From: Isoetes taiwanensis
Taxonomy: Eukaryota > Streptophyta > Lycopodiopsida > Isoetales > Isoetaceae
DNA: 64,000 bases
Assembly (NCBI GenBank): GCA_021234155.1
Contig: JAJEKV010000036.1
Coordinates: forward strand, 11,977,426-12,041,425
Reading direction: 5' to 3'
The notes beneath the pieces are model-generated. The model was not told where the DNA came from. It did no database searches and was given only the letters and a program-made list of their open reading frames with translations. Shown piece by piece: positions 29,012-42,273 of this stretch (position 1 is the stretch's first letter; every line of letters starts with the position of its first letter). Made by a program: the position numbers and the translations under genes.

Positions 29012-32000
29012 AACGTTTCTCTTCCCCAACTCGTCTATACACGCTAGAACATGCACAATTTGAATCATCATTTCTTTGTCTTGTGTTCAGTGCCCGCGTA
29101 ATGTCCTACCCAGGGACATTCCCCCTACCAAAATACCTATCTTACTGGGCAGCTCGCCACTTAGCCGATGGGACCCGGTTCATAAATTTGCAAGCCCATT
29201 ATTTTCTATAATAATCTCTGCTTATCCCCCCCTAGCGAACATTTATCTCCGCCGACTCACTCATTGCTAGAATTAGAATAGTTGTGGTTGATTTAGTTTT
29301 GTGCACTCAATTAAATAGAAAAAATAATGTCTACGTGATCAATCCTTTAAAAAACTCAAAATTTCCAAGGGTTATAAATTGGATTGGCTGAAAAGCTAAA
29401 TACGAATGCAGTTTATTTTTTGGAAAAACGTTAGATATTTTTGTAAACCAAGTGTCCATAGCAGCAACTATAGATCAGCGCCATGGTCATAAGATATCAA
29501 GGACCAAAACCCGAGCACAACCACCATGTTGGCTAACTAGCATGTTGGCTAACCAGCATTGTAGCTTCTGCTTTCCATCCCCATACATATACATTTTTTT
29601 ATCTCTACATAAAACATTTTCCAAGTTATCCCTTCTTCTTGATAAGAATTATTCAAGCTGATAATATTCTTTAACAACCATCACCGAGGACTGGATTCAA
29701 GGGAATATCGGGGGGGGGGGGGGGGGCACTAAAAAGAGATTTCAGCCATACATTGTAATAGAGAACTATATGGTGTATAAACTTTGAAAAGCCATAGAGA
29801 AACAACTTCCTAAAAGCATATTACCTGTTTATTCCCAATAGAAACAAATCCAAATCCTCTAGAACGTGCCGAAGATTAACCCGCATAACTCTAGCATCTG
29901 TCTGCCACACAACACAGTAAGAGAAGTTTAATGCCAAGCTCATTAACTCGTTACGAGATACTAAGAATGCAAAATTAAGTTCCAACGAATAAGAGCAGCT
30001 CAAACACAAAGAAAGAACATCAATAATGTCTAGAGCATTTGCACAATCAGCAATACTCTCAAAGTTTAGCCTAAGCTTAAAGCGCAGATAAACGCACGGA
30101 TTGACATTCTAGACATGTGCTAGACATCTCCAAGCACTATTGCACATCAGATTAATGAGAATATAGATGCCAATCTCACTATCTCATGACAAACTAAGAA
30201 TGCAAAATTAAGTTTAAAAAACTAACGCAAGCAAATTTTGAGTACAAAGAAAGGTTAGTCAAAAATGGACTTATATACGTAACAACAAATAGATATCTAT
30301 TATGCTTTGGTTGTGCAGAGCCATATATAAAGCAAGATAATGCAACAAATACTTTTAAATGTCACAATGATAAGCTACATACCTCTAATTGACCTCCAAA
30401 CGTGATGCTACTACATCCATTATTTGCTAACTCTCTATCAGATCATGCACCTTTCGCTTTGATTGTCTATGCACGGAAAACAAAAAACATGTCAATGCAA
30501 TGCATGTGTCCAAGCAAGATCCAAGCAAAAGAAAAAAAAGAGGTCGTCAGCATTGTACAAACAATCTCCAACATAAGGTTGTTCTTGCGTTCAAGAACCA
30601 TACTCTGGCAAGATGGATTAATTTTCTATCAAGTCTCAGATTGGGTATTCATACCTTCAAAATTTATGGCATGCATTTGAAGCCAAGCTTTAGGACAACA
30701 ATATTCGAAGCTTAAGGTGGGAAAGATCTTGCATTTAAGACGTCAAAGCATCTTTGCAAAGCAGCAGCCGAGTCCATCCAAGCATCTATCGCACATTCAT
30801 TGCAAAAACAGATAAAAACAGAGTAAATTTAATTTCAGACCACAAAACAGAGCAAAATCTTAAATTTTGAAAGCCTCACGAGCTTGAAAACCAGCCTGGG
30901 AGAATTGTCCTGCATCAGACAAAGGCTTGCAGAGTAAAACTTCTGAATTTGTTGGTTAATAAATCAGGCGAGTTTTTGAAATCGCTAACTTGCACGAATG
31001 CATTAAACCTCCGGGGCTAAAATCAAGCGCTTGATCGCCTTTTCTAAGAGCTGGACTCTCCATCTCAGAAAATTCTCTGTTTTAAATTAGTTCCCTGACA
31101 CGGCTTCATACAGTTCCTTGTTTCCAAATACATTCTAACACACCGGCTATGGCTTGAAGTGGCAAATCAAAATGAAGAAAGCAAGCAGAAGAAATGGAAC
31201 CTGCATAAAATCGATGTCTTCCCTGTTGAACGTAGAACCCAAGCTCAGCTATGGTGCCTTTAGGATCTCCACCGCAGTTATTCCGACCCCTCTGAAACAC
31301 CATTGCAGACCAGAACTAAATATGCTCCAGAAGCAAGTTCTTGCCCTGACAGAAAAAGCGTGCTAGCGTAGGTATAACCCAAACTCACCTGATGGAGAAA
31401 ACCTCACAATGTTGACTGTTGCACTACGATAAGAAAGATCGGCGATTCCACATCTGCTCTTAACTACTACGCCCACCATGAAGATGCTTCCATGGCTCAA
31501 TATGGCTCTAAACCGCAGATTCCCGCCCATTTTTGCTTTGTGATTTTGGACCAAGTTGATTCTCGCATTGTCTATGCCACGATTTTGTGAGGAATTCCAT
31601 GGGCGATTGGGTTGTGCAATACATAACCCCTTTGAATCGTTGTTCCCGCCTCATGGATTGTTGTTTTGTAGAGATTATCCACCTGGAATAATGCTTGTAG
31701 GCTAATCTCCCATTTCTTGGTGCGGGGAATCATAGACCTCTCAAAGTGCGGTCCCAATCATCCCCCGCAACCACCACTTTGTAGGATTTTTGTGTGAATC
31801 CACAAAGCAATAGGTCGCTTTGCCGTTGCAACAAAAAATCAAGCAACAAATGGACCCAATGGCATTCAAACAACGCTCACAAGACACCACAGCAGGGCCC
31901 AAGCATCGGGCGAATTCATCCCTGTGCCAGGATAATCAGAACTCCAAAAGCGAAAAATCAGGCTGCGACAGAGGTCATAGCGGCAGAGCAAGAAACAGGG

Positions 32001-32393
32001 GAAAAGCCCGTGGTGCAAGAATTTTGGGTCATTGTCTTTATTGTTTCTAGACACGTGTCAGCACCAAATAGCTTCAAACAAAATAGCAGCAAATAAATAC
32101 CTTCAAACAAAAAATGAAACTGACTTATATATGAGTGATATTGGAGTTGTGAGAATACTATTCGACCTATGTAGGAGAAACAAGACCATGGTGGTTCTAT
32201 TTGTCAAAAGATAACAACATGGAAACCAAGTGGTTCATTTTGTCCCTAGAATGGAAGTCGGCCCTATTCATTAACAGGTAAAAAGTTTAGGTATCAGGTA
32301 AATTTTGGTTTCCATGTTGTAGGGGAACTAAGATTGGTCGTAGCATTCCGCAACCTCAGAAGACCCGCACTCGGCCGGCACCCCACTGGTCAC
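29012..32393. other. No gene seen
   Basis: Intergenic-type sequence. A run of 17 G lies at 29710-29726. Frames at 30402-30715 and 31106-31757 are short and lack motifs; the second region has denser GC and could hold a decayed gene on the minus strand, but I cannot name it. Confidence 0.4.
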
Positions 32394-32454
32394 AGAATGT
32401 TGTATAGGGGAACAGAATGCTGCTCTAAATCTCCGTTCCCCTATACAACATTCT
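32394..32454. repeat. Perfect 20-bp inverted repeat, 21-nt loop
   Basis: AGAATGTTGTATAGGGGAAC (32394-32413) and its exact reverse complement (32435-32454) flank a 21-nt loop. A partial third copy of the arm (ATGTTGTAGGGGAAC) lies at ~32316. The stem could be an RNA hairpin or a miniature inverted-repeat relic. Confidence 0.85.
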
Positions 32455-34581
32455 AAAGTTCACTTGTAAGAAAATACAATCTTACCTACCTTCTTTGATT
32501 CAAATCTGTAACTTCCTAGTCCAAATCCAATGCATACGTCCTATTAGCCTAATCGCCCAACACTTGGAAGAAGATCAATTTGGATATGTTATGATGCCCC
32601 AATATACAATTCACAATATGATATATCAATCTGTGGATGTGAACTAGAAACAAGAATAAGGTTCTTAGACGCAAACACGTACGTATTTGAGGAGCATTGA
32701 TATGCAATTATGTATGAAGCATTTGGTACATAATGCATACAAGTGAAGATAAACAGAAGGATAAAAGTTTCTTAAAGTAGAAATAAAGTACTTGACTAAT
32801 ATAGACATGACATTTTTATTATGAATTACAAATAGTACTTACGAATCCTCAATTAGACATTATGGACTTACCATGATCATTTTGCTATCATGATGGTGAT
32901 ATTAACTAGTCCTTCTAGACCCCGGAGACAAAGAACATCTATACAACTGACATCCAAACTACCTGTTTCAATAGTTAGCAAAAGCAAAGGAAAATAGGAA
33001 AAAAATTAATTTTAGCTGACCAACTTTGGCATGCTGAGTGTATCACATGGACTTCTACATAATAATTAAGCTTTCTTGTGCTTAAAGAACAGATTTAAGT
33101 CATAAATATACATTTCCACACTTTGATTATCTAGCAGAGAAAGTGACAGAGCAACTTCTTATTTGTGATTTGCAATTAGGAACCAAATGAGAGATGTTAA
33201 CTTGGGTGCGAGAGGACTTGACCGATGAGGAATGTTTTCGCGTGACAGATAGGCGAGGATTAAAAAATAGACGAGGAGATGGAATGCATCTGAGGGACAA
33301 CAGGATGGAAGGGAAGCATCTGGGGAGGGGATTAGATAATTGTTCTTGCTAGCAGTAGCAGTAGATGATCAGGGGGGAGAAGGGGATCGATGCTAATATC
33401 GACGGGGACGAGACGGTGGCATACGGGGGGTGCTAGTGGGAACCATGGTGTGTGCAGTCCAGAAAGGCCCATGTTCATGCATATAGTTTTTTCAAAAGAG
33501 TGGGTGGACAAGGTGGGCGGGCACATGGGGGTCAGAAACCATGGGAAACTTTTGGGACACCAAAATGGGCCAGCCAGGTGGATTCGGAACAGTCCCATTT
33601 CCCGGTCGATTTGGGCCAGGTGGGTTTGGGACACGCGCTCAAATATTCTGGACACCGCTGTGGGGCAGAGCAAGAAGAGCCTCCTAGTAGTGCCGCTGCA
33701 GTAAGCCTGAAGCCGAAGAATAAAAGAGTAAAGAATGGTTTGGCAAGAAACCCAAAAAAGAAAAAAAGAGGTGCTGCAGAGTGGGCGTAGTAATTAATCC
33801 CCTTCACCACTCTGTGTTTTTGGCGCTCTCTACCTCGCCAATACGACAACCCATCTCTTCATTCCCTTTCCTGCAGATCCCGCCCATCTCCGGCATCATT
33901 TGTGGCCCAAATATGCTGTCTCTAGCTCAGAAATCTTCGATCCGGTGCCCTTTTCTTAGGAACATATCTCCCCTGTACTCGTAATGTACATTGTATACCT
34001 GGGTATTTGCTCCTTGTATCAGACATGGCGTGGTTGAGGAATCTGGAGCAGATTAGACTGCGGAGGTAGTGGGTCGTCGGACTTAAGGGCTATCTTGGTA
34101 GAAATAGCACCATGTCAGCTTCTGTCAGAGCTTGGGCTCTATTTGGCTCATCATATGCTGGAGTTTTGCCTCCTTTTTCTTTCTTGAGTTCCTTTTGGCT
34201 TGCATCTGATGGCCTAGCGTGCATATCTGGTAACTAAACTAAAGAAAAGAGGAAGAAAGCGAGTTCCTTAAGAAAAAAGGCGGCGAAAGCTTGGATTTGG
34301 AGCAACTGGGTCGGCTACCACACAGCAAAGTTTTGGGTATTATTTGTTCCGGCAATGCAGGATGGAAAATGGGGTTAAAATGGAGAGGGCTCATTTGTTC
34401 CGGACTGGATCGAGTTTGTTGGCCTAACAGAACTAACAAGGTAGATTGGTACAATGATGGGGTTTCAAGAATGCAGAGATTCCAGGCGGTTTCTTATAGG
34501 CAAGGTGGTTCCGTAATACAGTTTGTCTTCCATTTCCAAGAGCTCTTGAGCTGAAGGCTTGGGGAGCACAGATTTGGAACG
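32455..34581. other. Upstream region of MAP70, no gene seen
   Basis: 32455-33180 is AT-rich. 33180-33990 has higher GC with purine-rich stretches and several short overlapping frames in both directions, none with motifs. 33990-34581 precedes the MAP70 start and probably holds its 5' UTR and promoter; a transcription start or 5' UTR intron could not be fixed. Confidence 0.4.
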
Positions 34582-37574
34582 ATGGCGGATTCAATTAGCA
34601 GCATTGAGGAAGATGATGCTTATTCGGAAGGATCTTGGGGCGGCGGCAGAGTTATAGGGACTGAAGCTGTGTCTGCAGGTTCTGCTACTTATAAACTAGA
34701 TGCAAGAATGAGGAGAAAGAGCTTCAGCAGAAATATAGAGACCGAAGAGATTCTGTGCCAGCTTCATGGTTCAGATCCCGTTAAAGTGGAGCTGAATAGG
34801 CTTGAGAATGAAGTTAGGGGTAAGCTTGTGTTTTCTTTTCTTGCTTATGTTGCTACCCTACCTCATTGCCGGAATGCAACAGGACCTTAGTCACTATATA
34901 TGCATTCTTTTAGATGTTAGGTCTCCCTTTACCCTTTATATCTCAGACAGACCCAATGTATATTATCCTGAAAACAACATACCTTCTTTCATGAAATCCT
35001 GGTTCTTGCTTGGACAGCATTGTTTACTACCCGGAAATATGATGCGTATTCTCATTTCCGTTATTCTTCCAGACAAAGATCGCGAATTAGGAGAAGCACA
35101 AGCACAAATTAAAGGGTTACGGCTGACAGAACGTGCACAGCAAAAGGCCTTTGACGAGGTACTATAATTTTTGTTTTACTGTGTCCCTCTTTACGTTATT
35201 TCGTTGGCCAAAATGAGCTCCTTCATTCAGCAAGGCCTTTTGTCCTGACATTTGCAGGCAATTCGATTTTTGAAATTGTTGTCATGAATGAAGTATTTGC
35301 TTTAACGAGTATTTTGTATGCTTAAGAAGTCATGCTCATGCACCTTTTACAGCTTTTTGAAGAACAAGAGAAATTGCAAGAGAAGTTAAAAGGCCTGGAG
35401 ATTCTTTTGGAAAACAAGGTAAGCTCATTTTAGGATTTTAGTACAACAATGAAGTGATATAACATGTCATATGTACGTGCAGAACTTGGACATCAAAAGA
35501 ATCAATGATGAGAAAAAGTCAGCTTTAGCAGCACAGGCTGCAGCAGAGGCTACTCTACGAAGACTGCATGCAGCACAAAAGGATGAAGATATGCTACCAA
35601 TTGAGGCTATACTTGCACCTTTGGAAGCTGAACTTAAACTAGCACGCCAGGACGTAAAGTCTTCACTAGCCCTTGAATCTTTCCTACAAAACAGGTTTTC
35701 AGGTTTTCAGATTGTTAATGCAGATGGCAAAGCTGCAAGAAGACAACAGAGCACTGGACCGTCTGACCAAGTCAAAAGAAGCTGCACTGCTTGAAGCAGA
35801 AAGAACGGTGCAGATCGCTCAAGCAAAAGCATCATTAGTGGATGATCTCCAGAATAGGAATCAGGAGCTTGTGAAACAAATAGAGATATGCCAGGTGTGC
35901 AGACCTTCATACTTGTGTGCTCTTGCAAAAAGCATCTATATTTTACGTGTGTGTACTAACAGTCTTTATCAGGAAGAAAACAAAATTCTCGACAAGATGC
36001 ATCGCCAAAAGGTTGCAGAGGTTGAAAAATTAAGTACAACAGTTTCTGAACTCGAAGAGGCATTGCTGGCTGGAGGTGCTGCTGCTAATGCTGTTCGTGA
36101 TTATCAACGACAAGTTCATGAACTTTTGGTAAGATTTAGTTTGTATTGTACCGTTCTCATCAACTGCATATAGTGTCCCTTGTTGAAGGAGTATTGTTGA
36201 AATGCTCAGCAAGATTAAATATGGATGGTCTAATGCGGACGGTTCATGCTTCGCGATGATTTACCGATCATTTTTGCTGGTTTTAATGGGGCTCCTACAT
36301 TTGGCCTACTGCATTTTTTTTTTCAATAATATACTATTGCTGTGCTGAAGAAACACTTGATGATGCTGTTGTAGGAAGGAAAGAAAACACTTGAACGGGA
36401 ACTTGCACGTGCAAAAGTGACAGCTAACAGGGTAGCTGTCGTGGTTGCGAATGAGTGGAAGGATGCAAATGATAAAGTTATGCCTGTGCGTCAATGGCTA
36501 GAGGAAAGACGATTTATGCAGGTAAGTGGTGACTCTTCTTTTTATGCATAATTTTTTGCTTACTGAAATGGTTTCCACGTGTTTCAATTTCATAGGGAGA
36601 AATGCAGCAACTTCGGGACAAGCTTGCATCAACAGAGAGAACAGCTAGGAATGAGTCTCAAATGAAGGTAGGATTGTTCTGATGGAAATATTACATTTGA
36701 TAGGGATTTCTCAGTATTGGCAACTTGTTATGATTCCAGGAGAAGCTTCAATTGAGGTTAAAGGTTTTGGAGGATGGTCTAAGAGCATCTACAAATGGTT
36801 CAGCTCGAAGACAGTCATTGGCAGGGACAGATGAGCAAGTGAAAGGAACAAATGGTATTTCACGTCGTCAGTCCCTTGGAGGCGATGAAGCATCAAAACT
36901 GATGACAAATGGCTTTACACGTCGTCGGAGCTCTACGTCACAAGTGAGGAACTCTCTTGCAAGCTCAACAATATTGCGAAATGGGAAATTGGGTTCAAAA
37001 CCTTTTGATGGAAGCAAATCCTTAGATGCTGGTCGAATGAAGGCTTACTCAAATGGATACGGAGATATTAGTGTGTCTAGGAAAACATCTGCGAGTATCT
37101 CAAGAACCACAGAGTCGTTTGAGACATCGAAAGATACATCTGATAGTAAAACGGAAGATGCAGTTGCGGTCGATGATTCTGTCTCTGGGCTGCTGTATGA
37201 TATGTTACAAAAGGAAGTTATAACCTTAAGGAAGTTAAGCCATGAGAAGGATCAAAGTCTGAAGGACAAGGATGATGCTATTGAGGTAATTTCGTTTCTT
37301 ATTACAAGAATTTCATCCAGAGTTAATGATATGACCATTTTGTTTCATTTGTAAATTGTTATTTCAGATGCTCTCTAAAAAGGTGGATACTTTAACAAAA
37401 GCCATGGAGGTGGAAGCAAAAAAAATGCGAAGGGAAGTAGCTGCTATGGAGAAAGAGGTTGCCGCAATGAGGGTTGACAAGGAGCAAGAAAATCGAGCTA
37501 GACGGCTTGGCATTGCTAAGGCGAATGTAAATAGTTCTTCTCAGCCGCTTTCCGGGAGGTCAGTTTCATCCTGA
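34582..37574 (+). CDS. MAP70: Microtubule-associated protein 70 (MAP70), complete gene
   Basis: Plant-specific coiled-coil protein that binds cortical microtubules and shapes wall patterning. Ten coding exons: 34582-34819, 35073-35158, 35353-35418, 35483-35653, 35724-35894, 35973-36128, 36375-36521, 36596-36667, 36740-37285, 37368-37574. All introns are GT-AG and short (63-253 bp), and the joins keep frame for 619 residues, close to the ~600-620 usual in the family. Family hallmarks: LHGSDPVKVELNRLENEVR at the end of exon 1, EAILAPLEAELKLARQ (exon 4), LDRLTKSKEAALLEAERTVQ (exon 5), MHRQKVAEVEKL (exon 6), VVVANEWKDANDKVMPV (exon 7). Heptad-rich coiled coil runs to ~residue 370; exon 9 adds a Ser/Arg-rich linker with repeated RRQSL, and a final coiled coil ends the protein. 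The start ATG is the first in the open exon. The C-terminus may differ (see the next entry). Confidence 0.95.
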
Positions 37575-38460
37575 GCTATTTTGTTACAGTGGGGGATTTT
37601 GTTGCATATTATTTGATCGACTAGGTGAATGCTAGCTCTTTTGCAACGTCCCTTCTCTTTCTTTTTCATAGACCAAAGGCTAATATGGACTCCCTCTTTT
37701 TCTTGAAATGCTTAATTACGGCCTTGTCTAGTGGGCTTCCAGCATCTATCTTCAACCAGTCTTATGAACTTGTCCCTGCCCAGTTGCACCAGTAAATGGA
37801 AACTGTGTTTTTTTTTGTCAGAGCTATGCCCATGTCAAGAAATGGAAGCGGAAGATTTTCACAGATGAAATAGTTATTTGCTAGCAATGCAAAGATTGCG
37901 TGTGCGGACAGGTGTTTTCTTTGAACGGTAGGATAAGGAGGATGGTGCCATTCCCTTATGGAAGAATGTTTTTTCAAATTACTGTAGTCTTCCTTCATGG
38001 GAAGAACTGCAGCACAGCAGGCTTTTGATACTGGCATTCATGCATCCATCAGTCAAAACAGGGAGAAGTAAACCTAATTTGCTGATGGCCCTTTCCTTAC
38101 GCTGTTTGAACATGTGATCAAGACTGTCAGGAGCTGGCTGAATTGTGTATATGCTTATTCTACCAAACCCTTTGATTTTTTGGTCTTATATGGTTGTCTA
38201 TATCACAAAAGCTTTTAATTCTCTTCAAAATCTTTGGTTGGCTCTACTGTGTGGCTTGTTTTTATACTGTGGGCTGGCAACAGTATTTATTTATGTCTCA
38301 GAACTTTGGATAGTACGTGTGCACCATATTCTGAACATAATAATTTGTAGAATTTTAATTTGCAAGCTGTTAATTGTTACTTTGCAGAGGCTTGAGAAGC
38401 CCTTAGTGGCGAATGTTCATGCGAGAGCAGTGATCTTTGATATGTCTTCACGGGGATAAT
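37575..38460 (+). other. MAP70 3' region with possible alternative last exon
   Basis: The simple reading stops at 37572-37574 (SVSS then TGA). A donor-like GTCAGT lies inside exon 10 at 37559 (GGGAG/GTCAGT), and a good acceptor (TTGTTACTTTGCAG) ends at 38387. Splicing them would replace SGRSVSS with SGRGLRSP and a stop. Either may be the true end; the intervening ~830 bp would then be an intron or 3' UTR. Confidence 0.35.
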
Positions 38461-39492
38461 ATAAAAACATAAAGATGAGAGCTTTAATACTTGCCTGAAC
38501 GTGTGGCATTACACCAGGCTTATGATTTAGTTGCAGTGCACCTGCAGCAGAGTTTACTATAAACTAAAAAACTTGATCTGTGCTATATTGCTATATGATT
38601 TGAATACCCTTCATTATGTTGAAGATTGGGTATACTGTTCTACGCAATCCAAAAGCTTAGTTACAACCATTCATGGTTGATTGGAGGTGTGTTCTACTTT
38701 TTACTGTTTGGTTTGGAAATTGTACATGTCAATAAGAACTTGTTTTCTGGATTGTGGTATTTGTTCTCTATGATTTATGCTATAGCCTTATTGTTTACAA
38801 GAAATTAGCTGCTTGGCTGCCACGAATATTTCTCGTTATTGACCCATTACCTATTCAAAGCTAAGGAGACTATGGACGAAGAATACATGGTGTAAAATGT
38901 TTGCTAATGAAATAAAGGTAGTTGCATTTTTTCACATAATATTTTCAAATAATATTGTTTTGTTATAACATTCCTTTGATAGTTGAGATTTTACTAGAGT
39001 TTAGTGTAGCATCAAAATATAGTAAGCAAGCAGCTCAAGTTCCACCATGCAGGCAAGATAACGATTCCAGCATTGGAATATGTTGAATCAAGATCTGCCA
39101 TTAAATATTTCAAATTTACAGAAAAGGAAACTCTTCACATTGTAGAGTAGCTAGATACCATTGAAGAATTGAAAGAAAGAAAAGCTCTAACATAGAGGAG
39201 AAAGAGGTCCAATGCATACCCCCGATAAAGTTCATGACCAAAATGACTCGGCTGTTGATAGAAAAAAAGGCCGACAATTTATGACACAAAAATTACAATA
39301 TGGGGACATGGGCTTGAACTAAGATGCTACTGATGATGCGTGCCAATAGTTACTGAATCTCTGCGTGAAGGTCATTTCCGTTACACATGCATAACATTGA
39401 AGGGTTAGGTGCTTCATACTATCAATCTCTATTTCTAGAGGGATTTAATATAGATGTACAAATGACCATTCTTGGAACCATAGGAGGTTGAT
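38461..39492. other. No gene seen
   Basis: AT-rich sequence downstream of MAP70. AATAAA at ~38910 could serve as a poly(A) signal but is far from the stop. Ends at the left border of the duplicated AX unit. Confidence 0.4.
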
Positions 39493-41010
39493 ATAGAAAA
39501 AAGTGTAGACTTGATAGAAAAGCATATTCACGTTAGCTCACTGGTTGTGTTAGTCAAAGCATTCTAATTAGGACATTCAACTATTTTGGTAGAGGTTTGA
39601 GTCCTCGTATTTCATATTCCAAATCTTTAGGCGAGCCCGTATTTCATATTTCAAAATCATAGGCGGCCCCAATCATAAATGACCATAATAAAAATGAGAG
39701 GCCCCAACATACAGTCTGGACCATAGATCGACAGACGACCGAGGTAGTCTGTGGGTGTACCTCGTTTAGAGTATATAGCTCGTGGATGTCTTGGACTTTA
39801 CGTGCTGTTCATTGGGTGATATCTTCATGCAACCGACCAAACACTAAATACTATGCTCCATGACGATGGTGTATTCTATAATGCAACAAAAATGTAGAAC
39901 ATTGCAACCGACCAAACACTAAATAGTATCCTCCATGATGATGATGTATTCGGTAATGCAACAAAAATCTAGAACATTGGAGATGCCTTTCTGACTCTGT
40001 GGAATCTCTTCAAGCCTGCTTTCTGTGTAGATTCACATCATCAGATAGTTTAAAACCCTGCCACGAACTTCTGAATGCTGTCGCTGTACTGCTCTCAGGA
40101 GGCCTGCCGTCAACATCCAGTTAAGCACCCTAGCCAGTCTTTGAAGAAACATTTTGATTCTAAGCAGGTGCGCATCCCTAGTGTTGCCCCCATTGGGCAA
40201 CATACTGGCCTTTATTTCTATTTGAGTTCTTAGGTTACGCAGATTGAAGACCTTAATAGGGGACATTGATGTTGAAGTCAAATTTGGGAAAAGGGAACTT
40301 ATTTTGCAAGTCAAACTATACACTAGAGGACTTGGGTTATTTGAAGTTTGAAAGATGCCTATTTGAAGTTTGGAAGACAAGATATTGAAGTTTGGAAGAC
40401 TCCTTATTATGGTACCTCAAGTTCTAACATCATTTTGCGTTCTTCTTTCCATCCCCTATTTACCTTTGAACTTGCCCTTGCTACATACCATAATTGTTTC
40501 CATCCCTACCCTCATGCCTTATTTTTATTCCATGACCACCATTTGGTCGCAAATCCATCCCTTGAATATTTTTGCCTAGTCTATTTTTTTTTTGTTTATT
40601 TCCCCATGTATAACCTCTGGGACTATCTACCTTCATCATTTTTGCTTTCCACCCCAACCCTTGTCATGAATTTTCTCAATTTTGCCATTGTGTCCATTAT
40701 TCATTTCAATCATATTGCTATTTTCTATGGTTTTGAATTTTTTGCTAAGCCATTATTCCCTTTGCCATATTATTCTTCATATGTTTCCTTCACCATTTAT
40801 CCCTTTGTTGTTGCCATGCCCTAGAGAAAGTTTAAGCTCATTTGCACATGGATAAAAAACCTTGGGTATGATCCTACTCAAATTTGCCTTGTTCAAAATT
40901 ATTTCCCATGGTCAAAAGCATTGTATTTCTCAAAGCCATAATTATTGGCTTATTTTAAACCCTCTAGACCATGGTCGAAGATCCCTAAATACCCTGAATA
41001 CAATTAAATA
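39493..41010. repeat. AX unit, copy 1, part A (1.5 kb)
   Basis: Nearly identical, in the same orientation, to 59532-61047. No recognisable coding; the frames inside (40033-40380 minus, 40348-40824 plus) recur in the second copy but lack motifs. It ends CAATTAAATA exactly where the second copy continues into part X (TGGTAGAAAT) and where this copy instead meets a (GAATA)4 LINE tail. Its missing continuation lies at 58870. Confidence 0.9.
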
Positions 41011-41444
41011 GAATAGAATAGAATAGAATACATTTGTGTCCTTTGTGCCATAAGGCCCCTGGACTTGTGTAGCATGGGCGAGCTCCCTAAAAGGGTGCTA
41101 CTAGCACAACACGCTGTTACAATGTAGCCTTTTCGGAAGGCTGACTTTTTTCCTTTTAATACCGGCACCCCACTTTTACCTCGGCTTCTTGGCCGTGCAG
41201 TGATGCGTCGTTATCAATCAGCTTTTAGCTGAGTAATTTGTGTGAGGCTATATGAGTCGTTTTGTACGGATCATATTACAAGCCCTCTTTCACTGTGTAA
41301 TCATATTACAAGCCCTCTTTCTCGTGTACTTCTCGGTATGCGGTGGGTCATTACGTGGATCGCGTGCGCTAGATCCCTTAGTGATTCTGTCATCTTCATC
41401 GACTTGTGGGCTGGTTCTCCCCACCTTATATTCCTATATCTGCG

Positions 41445-42273
41445 TCACGATGTCTCGGTATGTGGGCGGTCACTAATCATATGATTCTCATCCTCTATTC
41501 TCCCCCCGTCGCAGATTCTGCATATCCTGTCTTCCTTGTCTACCCCTCTCCACCTGTCTTTTTCTATTCTCAGATCATGGCTTCCCATCCTAAATCTGGC
41601 TAGCGTGTCCCTTCTGTTTTTCCCCAGTAAGTTATCCCTGTATATCTGATGTCCTATTTGTTGGTGCGGATTAAAACACGTATGAGCCGGTCTGTCTTGG
41701 GTCCCGTATGCCTGTGCAGCCATGCTCTTGTTGCTGTGTCTGCCCACTCCTCATTCCACTGCCCCTCTTCTATTAGGTCACTCAGATTCAATCCCATTTG
41801 TCTGGTCCATGTTGCCACCTCCTTAAACCATCCTTTGCTTTCGAGGATATGTGATTTTGCTGATTCTATGATTGCAATCTTGGGCGATTTTTCCTTGTGC
41901 GTCTCCGCGTTATCTACGGCGGGTATCTTATAGTTCTCTCCCATGCTCTCACTTCCATTGGTTTCTGCCCTGTTTCGAGTACCATGATTGTTAGTGGTGT
42001 GTTTGTCCTCACCACGAATTCACAATGCGTGCCATTGCCTAAGAATTCCTTCCTGCTTTTCCCAGTTTCTCTCTGTTAGGCCTGGCCCCCATGCTTCTGC
42101 TCCGTATAGCTGGGTGGTGGCTATTACTGCACTGAATAGATAGCATTTGATATCCCAGTCAGTTATTCTACTTCTGTTACAAAAGTTTTTCATGTTGAAG
42201 TAGCTTCCTATAGCTGATTGAAATCTGGCATTGGCTCCTTTGGTCCATTTCCCTGTGCCGTGCGTGTCATACC
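41445..42273 (-). pseudogene. LINE copy A ORF2, C-terminal part (frameshifted)
   Basis: Continues ORF2 beyond a frameshift at ~42280. Readable pieces: ARFQSAIGSYFNMKNFC, then LYGAEAWGPGLTERNWEKQ (~42100), PKIAIIESAKSHILESKGWF (~41860), and after another shift (~41700) GHQIYRDNLLGKNRRDTLAR and the finger CRICDGGRIEDENHMISDRP (41460-41520). Copy B reads CX2CX9HX4C here, whereas copy A has Arg for the last Cys. Such C-terminal fingers in LINEs bind element RNA or target DNA. Confidence 0.75.

Noticed and set aside
33332-33849. Overlapping 104-113-codon frames on both strands
   Set aside because: Higher GC opens frames in several phases; none has a domain or consistent splice signals.
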